NCBI RefSeq assembly: GCF_000155955.1
Contig: NZ_GG697141.2
Location: 1,202,588 to 1,266,587 of the forward strand
Direction of reading: 5' to 3'
DNA from: Mitsuokella multacida DSM 20544
Lineage (GTDB): Bacteria; Bacillota; Negativicutes; Selenomonadales; Selenomonadaceae
Length of the DNA: 64,000 nt
The translations under genes and the position numbers were made by a program. The notes under the pieces are model-generated. The model ran no database searches and was not told the origin of the DNA. It saw nothing but the letters and a program-made list of their open reading frames with translations. Of this stretch, positions 60,646 to 64,000 are shown one piece after another (positions within the stretch are counted from its first letter, which is position 1; the number at the start of each line of letters is the position of its first letter).

Positions 60646-61041
60646 TCACCTGCCCTGATTCTCTATGTACTTCCGGATGGTCTCTATAGGAGCACCGCCT
60701 GTTGTCAACAAGCAATAGCTTTTGGACCAGAACATTTCCTTCCACAGCTTGTTCCTGACTTCTGGGAATTCCTTCTTGATCAGTCTTGAGCTGGCACTTT
60801 TGTAGGCGTTGATGAATTTTGACATCTCCGTATTAGGATGAGCACGAAACATGATGTGCACATGATCTTGATCATGGTTCCACTCTTCCAACGTGATGTG
60901 ATACGACGCGCCTATGCGGACGAATATATCCTTTGCGTACTGGCTCATCTGCTCAGAGAATACTTTTCGGCGATACTTCACCACCAGAACCAGATGGTAG
61001 TAGAGCAAGAACACTGAATGATTGTTACTGTCTAAATCCAT
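60646..61041 (-). CDS. tnpA: IS200/IS605 Y1 transposase TnpA
   Basis: 131-residue HUH single-strand transposase. The HUH motif is DHVHIMF, the catalytic Tyr is in IRKYIENQGR near the C-terminus, and LLYYHLVLVVKYRRKVF is the typical N-terminal strand. AAAGGA precedes the ATG. Its stop lies just inside the tnpB start region (GTGA). Intact and normal length. Confidence 0.93.
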   Translation of the reverse strand: MDLDSNNHSVFLLYYHLVLVVKYRRKVFSEQMSQYAKDIFVRIGASYHITLEEWNHDQDHVHIMFRAHPNTEMSKFINAYKSASSRLIKKEFPEVRNKLWKEMFWSKSYCLLTTGGAPIETIRKYIENQGR

Positions 61042-61244
61042 GGCAAAATCAGTCCTTTTTCCTCTACTAATAATTATACTACCGAACGAGTTTCAGAGCA
61101 ATTGCCTGGCTCAATTACTTACGTAAATTTGCCAGACCTGCCTTCATCCCCCACCTTAGAGGTGGAGGACTTCTGGCAGATCAGGTTAAAGGGAGTCCGC
61201 TCATAGGCGGACACGTGCGAAATCGAAAAATTTTGCTGTGTATC

Positions 61245-61299
61245 TTGTAATTGAGAAATGTTTTCGATATAATACAAGCAGAGATGATAATGATTTTCA
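61245..61299 (+). promoter_or_regulatory. promoter with a Fur box for the DUF3793-flavodoxin pair
   Basis: TTGTAA (61245-61250), 17-nt spacer, perfect TATAAT (61268-61273). TGATAAT-G-ATTTTCA (61285-61299) is a 7-1-7 Fur box with one mismatch to TGATAATNATTATCA, over the start-site region. Iron-dependent repression is predicted. Confidence 0.75.
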
Positions 61300-61316
61300 A
61301 CGAGAGGTGATGCATT

Positions 61317-61883
61317 TTGGGGCGAGAAGGATTTGAACAGCTCATGGGCTTTCACGCTGCACCGCTGCTCGTCGGACTGCGACCGGCGAGCCTGCTGTCC
61401 TTCCGCAAGGACCGCTTTGAGGATTTTGAGGCGCTGCTGGCCTCGTACGAGACGTGTTTCTCGTGCAAGGGCATCGAGGTCTTCCGCGTGGTGGAGGGAG
61501 AGGCATACGTCCTGCTGCTCTTCTACCGGGCAGATGGCCTGCGCCGCCACTTCAGTCAGGCTGAGGTGCAGGCACTGCTGCAGCAGTACGGCTATCCGTG
61601 CGCGGAGGGCTTCAGCGCGTGCCTCGAGCATCTGCGCCTGCGCATGCAGGTCCAGAAGTCCTTCCCGCATGAGATCGGCCTGTTCCTCGGCTATCCCGTT
61701 GCCGATGTTGTCGGTTTTATCACGCACAAGGGGCAGGATTTCTGCTATAGTGGTTATTGGAAGGTCTATGCGAATGAAGAAGAGACGCGGGCCCTGTTTG
61801 ACCGCTATGCGCACTGCACCGAGGACTTCTGCTCGCGCCTCGAGCAGGGCTGTTCATTCCCGGACCTCGTCCGGGCCGTTTGA
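61317..61883 (+). CDS. DUF3793 family protein
   Basis: 188-residue cytoplasmic protein with the DUF3793 signature HAAPLLVGLRPASLLSF near the N-terminus and the C-terminal block PHEIGLFLGYPVADVVGFI with GYWKVYANEEETRALF. Its start is TTG (61317), 6 nt after GAGAGGTGA, which gives the normal N-terminus; the other frame is a shadow. In many Firmicutes this family sits next to flavodoxin, as here. Function unknown, likely tied to iron limitation given the Fur box. Confidence 0.82.
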   Translation: MGREGFEQLMGFHAAPLLVGLRPASLLSFRKDRFEDFEALLASYETCFSCKGIEVFRVVEGEAYVLLLFYRADGLRRHFSQAEVQALLQQYGYPCAEGFSACLEHLRLRMQVQKSFPHEIGLFLGYPVADVVGFITHKGQDFCYSGYWKVYANEEETRALFDRYAHCTEDFCSRLEQGCSFPDLVRAV

Positions 61884-61930
61884 TGGAGTATGATGATTCA
61901 TTACTTATATAGAAGGAAGTGGAGGATTTT

Positions 61931-62365
61931 ATGAGCAAGATCGCAATCATTTACTGGACTGGTACGGGCAATACGCTGGAGATGGCCAGAGCCATCGAGA
62001 AGGGCGCGAAGGATGCTGGCGCCACGGTGGAGGTATTTGAAGTCGAGTCGTTCGGCGGCGTCGACCGGTTCAAGGAGTACGACGGCCTGATGTTCGGCTG
62101 TCCGGCCATGGGCGACGAGGTGCTCGAGGAAGGCGCCTTTGAGCCGTTCTTCGCTGAGGCCGAGAGCCATCTGCAGGGCGTGCCCGTCGCGCTCTTCGGC
62201 TCCTACGGCTGGGGCGGCGGCGCCTGGATGGAGTCTTGGGCCGAGCGCACGCGTACAGCAGGGGCCAAGCTCTTCGGTGACGGCCTCGCCATCGAGAACG
62301 CCCCCGATGACGAGGGCACAGCCGCATGCGAGGCGCTCGGCAAGGAATTCGCCGCATCTCTTTGA
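61931..62365 (+). CDS. short-chain flavodoxin
   Basis: 144-residue FMN electron carrier that can replace ferredoxin when iron is scarce. FMN phosphate loop WTGTGNTLEMA at residues 8-18, and the conserved GSYGWGGGAWMESWAERT isoalloxazine region. GGAGG lies 5 nt before ATG 61931; the GTG at 61919 is part of that site. It is 47 nt after the DUF3793 gene, so probably co-transcribed and Fur-controlled. Confidence 0.92.
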   Translation: MSKIAIIYWTGTGNTLEMARAIEKGAKDAGATVEVFEVESFGGVDRFKEYDGLMFGCPAMGDEVLEEGAFEPFFAEAESHLQGVPVALFGSYGWGGGAWMESWAERTRTAGAKLFGDGLAIENAPDDEGTAACEALGKEFAASL

Positions 62366-62381
62366 TTTTCGGCATAAAAAT

Positions 62382-62419
62382 AAAGCCGGCAACATGACAA
62401 AGTCATGTTGCCGGCTTTT
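62382..62419 (+). terminator. terminator after flavodoxin
   Basis: 17-bp stem AAAGCCGGCAACATGAC / complement with an AAA loop and TTTT. Confidence 0.92.
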
Positions 62420-62421
62420 CT

Positions 62422-62461
62422 CATGTACGATATGTACATGAGGTCCGCTTCGTGATACAAT
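62422..62461 (+). promoter_or_regulatory. toxin promoter with overlapping palindrome
   Basis: TGTACA (62433-62438), 17-nt spacer, TACAAT (62456-62461). The perfect inverted repeat CATGTAC-GATAT-GTACATG (62422-62440) covers the -35. Confidence 0.55.
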
Positions 62462-62531
62462 AACAGGAGCCACCCAAACGGTAGGCGGTTCATTTCCTCG
62501 CAGAAAGGTCGAAATACCTCGAAAGCGAGTG

Positions 62532-62600
62532 ATGCTGATGGATCACGAGACGATTCAGCTTCTGCTGATTCTGCTGATCTTGATAGAAATCAAGAAATAA
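62532..62600 (+). CDS. probable type I toxin peptide (holin-like, 22 residues)
   Basis: 22-residue peptide MLMDHETIQLLLILLILIEIKK minus nothing else: a short polar start, a single hydrophobic span (ILLILLILI-like) and a basic end, the form of Firmicutes holin-like/TxpA-Fst type toxins. The stop codon lies inside a hairpin ATAACCG / CGGTTAT (62597-62628). AGCGAGTG overlaps the start; ATG 62538 is an alternative. A divergent, near-consensus antisense promoter faces it. Confidence 0.6.
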   Translation: MLMDHETIQLLLILLILIEIKK

Positions 62601-62687
62601 CCGCCGGAGCGACCAACTCAACGGTTATATCCTTTTGACGAAATAACCAACGAGCGAGGCGTGAGCCGTCTATCGGTGGCTTTTCTT
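62588..62687 (-). ncRNA. candidate antisense antitoxin RNA
   Basis: A ~100-nt minus-strand RNA is predicted from a promoter at 62722-62694, reading into the 3-prime end of the toxin message and ending at the hairpin AACCG...CGGTT followed by TTTCTTGATTTCT (about 62590). It would pair with the toxin transcript's 3-prime part. Confidence 0.55.
62664..62687 (+). terminator. terminator of the toxin message
   Basis: AGCC...GGCT hairpin (inner CCG/CGG pairing) followed by TTTTCTTGTC, overlapping the predicted antisense RNA 5-prime end. Confidence 0.5.
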
Positions 62688-62693
62688 GTCTCT

Positions 62694-62722
62694 ATTATAA
62701 GCGAATTTTTCTTGGACGTCAA
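62694..62722 (-). promoter_or_regulatory. strong minus-strand promoter of the antisense RNA
   Basis: TTGACG (62722-62717), 17-nt spacer, perfect TATAAT (62699-62694); no protein-coding gene follows it on that strand. Confidence 0.8.
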
Positions 62723-62778
62723 TCTGGGGTGGGGTGTACAATAGGAATAGAGCATCAATTCTATCAGGAGGGCATGTC

Positions 62779-63243
62779 ATGTTTTTTTCTTCCATCTATG
62801 CAAAGCAGCAGAGCGTCGCGCTGCCGGCGGCCATTGAGAAAGTGCTGGACTATCTGAAGGCGCATGACTTCACGAAGATGGAGCCGGGACGCTATGAGAT
62901 CCAGGGCGATGATATCTTTGCGCAGGTCTTTGATGCAGCGACGAAGCCGGCTGAGGAGCAGCGCCCCGAAGCTCACGAGAAGTATGCGGACGTCCAGTTC
63001 CTCGCCTCGGGCAGGGAGCGCCTCGGCTTCACGCCGGACACGGGCAGCTATGAGGTCGATGAGCGCTTCGATGACCGCGACCTGATCTTCTACAAGAAGG
63101 TGGAGAACGAGTGCTTCATCGAAGCGCGTCCGGGCTGCTACAGCGTCTTCTTTCCCGAAGACATCCACCGTCCGGCCTGCGCATCGGGTCAGCCCATGAC
63201 CGTGCGCAAGGTCGTCGTCAAGATTAGCGTGAAGCTGCTCTGA
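62779..63243 (+). CDS. YhcH/YjgK/YiaL family protein
   Basis: 154-residue cupin-like protein (DUF386). Family features: GRYEIQGDDIFAQVFD, HEKYADVQFLASGRERLGF and FPEDIHRPACASGQP, with putative metal-binding His/Glu residues. Members act in sialic-acid or other sugar catabolism, possibly as anomerases. ATG 62779 follows GGAGGG by 6 nt; the longer frame from 62734 adds a non-conserved leader. No sugar-catabolism genes adjoin, so the substrate is unknown. Confidence 0.85.
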   Translation: MFFSSIYAKQQSVALPAAIEKVLDYLKAHDFTKMEPGRYEIQGDDIFAQVFDAATKPAEEQRPEAHEKYADVQFLASGRERLGFTPDTGSYEVDERFDDRDLIFYKKVENECFIEARPGCYSVFFPEDIHRPACASGQPMTVRKVVVKISVKLL

Positions 63244-63264
63244 GACACGGAAAGACGATGCATG

Positions 63265-63300
63265 AAAAAAGGTGATTGACCGTCGGTCAATCACCTTTTT
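63265..63300. terminator. bidirectional terminator between yhcH and the MFS gene
   Basis: Perfect stem AAAAAGGTGATTGACC / GGTCAATCACCTTTTT with a GTC loop, between convergent genes. Confidence 0.92.
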
Positions 63301-63329
63301 GATTTTGAAGTTATTGATGCTATTGAAGT

Positions 63330-64000
63330 TTACGCCTCGACTTCTTCGACTTTGACATCAGCTGCGTGGTCGGCGGCGAAGACGTCTTTGCGCTGGCCGT
63401 TGAGCTTGTACTGGATGGTCAGGACGAGCAGGCCGGAGACGAGCATGGCAGCGCCCATGATGTAGTAGCCGGCGGCGAAGGAGCCCGTGTTGACTTTGAC
63501 CCAGGCCATCATGTTCGGGCCAACCCAGCCGCCGAGGTTGCCGCAGGAGTTGATCAGGGCAACGGAACCAGCTGCTGCAGGACCCGTGAGGAAAGTTGTC
63601 GGGATCGTCCACCAGACGCCCATAGCGGCATGGATGCCGATAGCGGAGAGGCAGACGAGTGCGAGGGCGACGGGCAGGCTCTGTGCGAACGGGGAGAGGC
63701 CGAGGCCGATGGCGCCGACGAAGAGCGTGCAGGCGACGTGCCAGACTTTATCACCGGTCTTCGTGGCCGTCTTGCTGATGACGAGCTGGACGAGCAGTGC
63801 GGCCGTCATCGGGATGGCGATAGCGCCGCCGAGCAGCGAGGTCGAGAGGCCGGAGAGTTCTTTGAGCACGGTCGGCATCCAGAAGTAGAAGCCCCAGAAA
63901 CCGACGACCCAGAGGAAGTAGATGAGGCAGAGCTTGAGGACTTTCGGATCATGGAAGGCCTGGAGAACCGTGTATTTCTTGCGGGACTGCATGGCAGCCT
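63330..64000 (-). CDS. MFS transporter, C-terminal half (truncated by the window edge)
   Basis: The last 223 codons of a major facilitator that runs out of the window at 64000 with no stop. It covers the central cytoplasmic loop (SRKKYTVLQAFHDPKVLKLC) and helices 7-12, ending in an acidic tail DVKVEEVEA. The pattern FWMPTVLKELSGLSTSLLG and ALINSCGNLGGWVGPNMM matches the anion:cation symporter (tartrate/hexuronate/phthalate) branch. The Met at 63992 is internal, not a start. Confidence 0.85.
   Translation of the reverse strand, partial: AAMQSRKKYTVLQAFHDPKVLKLCLIYFLWVVGFWGFYFWMPTVLKELSGLSTSLLGGAIAIPMTAALLVQLVISKTATKTGDKVWHVACTLFVGAIGLGLSPFAQSLPVALALVCLSAIGIHAAMGVWWTIPTTFLTGPAAAGSVALINSCGNLGGWVGPNMMAWVKVNTGSFAAGYYIMGAAMLVSGLLVLTIQYKLNGQRKDVFAADHAADVKVEEVEA

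Larger units (their letters stand above)
59391..61190 (-). mobile_element. IS200/IS605-family insertion sequence (tnpA + tnpB)
   Basis: Complete element in minus orientation. The left-end hairpin is at about 61146-61170 (CCTCCACCTCTAAGGTGGGGG on minus, minus one base), the right-end hairpin at about 59399-59425 (CTCCCGCCTCTATAGGCGGGAG minus two bases). It ends near GTTCAC (59396-59391). The flank before the left end reads CTTTAAC (61191-61185), a candidate cleavage/TAM site. Exact ends are uncertain by a few bases. Both genes are intact, so the element may be active. Confidence 0.85.

Overview
The window is a chromosomal segment from a diderm Firmicute of the class Negativicutes, most likely a Selenomonas- or Mitsuokella-like member of the Selenomonadaceae; the genus is inference. 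The evidence is an SLH-domain outer-membrane porin (49664-51217), a GmhA-type phosphoheptose isomerase, a twin-arginine-exported [NiFe] hydrogenase and a periplasmic UDP-sugar hydrolase, combined with Firmicutes-type gene order (yybS-gdpP-rplI-dnaB), high GC and strong GGAGG ribosome binding sites. No phage, CRISPR array or rRNA is present.

1-12.5 kb: alanine/sodium symporter, enolase, a membrane-anchored MutS-like ATPase, small unknown proteins, GmhA, a TauE/SafE permease, an OPT peptide transporter with a palindromic operator at its promoter, and a phosphohexomutase. 12.5-22.5 kb: tRNA-Ala(CGC), then a ten-gene [NiFe] hydrogenase cluster (small subunit, large subunit, cytochrome b, an 80-residue CxxCGCG protein, hypA, hypB, maturation protease, hypC, hypD, hypE; no hypF). 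22.7-31.7 kb: cation efflux protein, a secreted repeat protein, then yybS-gdpP-rplI-lonC-dnaB, which joins c-di-AMP turnover, ribosome, protease and replication functions. 31.7-35.2 kb: sucrose PTS transporter and sucrose-6-phosphate hydrolase behind a LacI-type operator. 35.2-37.4 kb: an Rrf2 regulator divergent from cysK. 37.5-41.9 kb: TrkA with two tandem TrkH paralogues. 42.6-54.9 kb: AEC permease, then an alpha-glucan region (RpiR regulator, PTS IICBA, GH13 alpha-glucosidase, HAD phosphatase, SLH porin, 1160-residue exported amylase/pullulanase). 55-64 kb: UDP-sugar hydrolase, metNIQ, a complete IS200/IS605 element with tnpA and tnpB, a Fur-box-controlled DUF3793-flavodoxin pair, a probable type I toxin-antitoxin module, a YhcH protein and a truncated MFS transporter.

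Structure beyond the genes. (1) A dispersed family of ~180-nt intergenic elements, with four full copies (3593-3777, 12589-12772, 41937-42116 inverted, 42271-42449) and two fragments. Their terminal inverted repeats differ between copies but stay nearly or fully self-complementary within each copy, which is compensatory covariation; an internal pairing also covaries. (2) A separate nested ~230-nt palindrome at 3287-3518. (3) A shared 7-9-7 operator-like motif, AAwCATA-N9-TATGTyw, downstream of the promoters of the Rrf2 gene, cysK and metNIQ, which defines a candidate sulfur regulon. (4) A 22-residue hydrophobic peptide facing a near-perfect consensus antisense promoter. (5) The N-terminal nickel-binding motif typical of HypB is missing from HypB and sits instead on a separate small protein in the same cluster. 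(6) Structured leader RNAs precede the exported amylase and the alpha-glucoside PTS gene.
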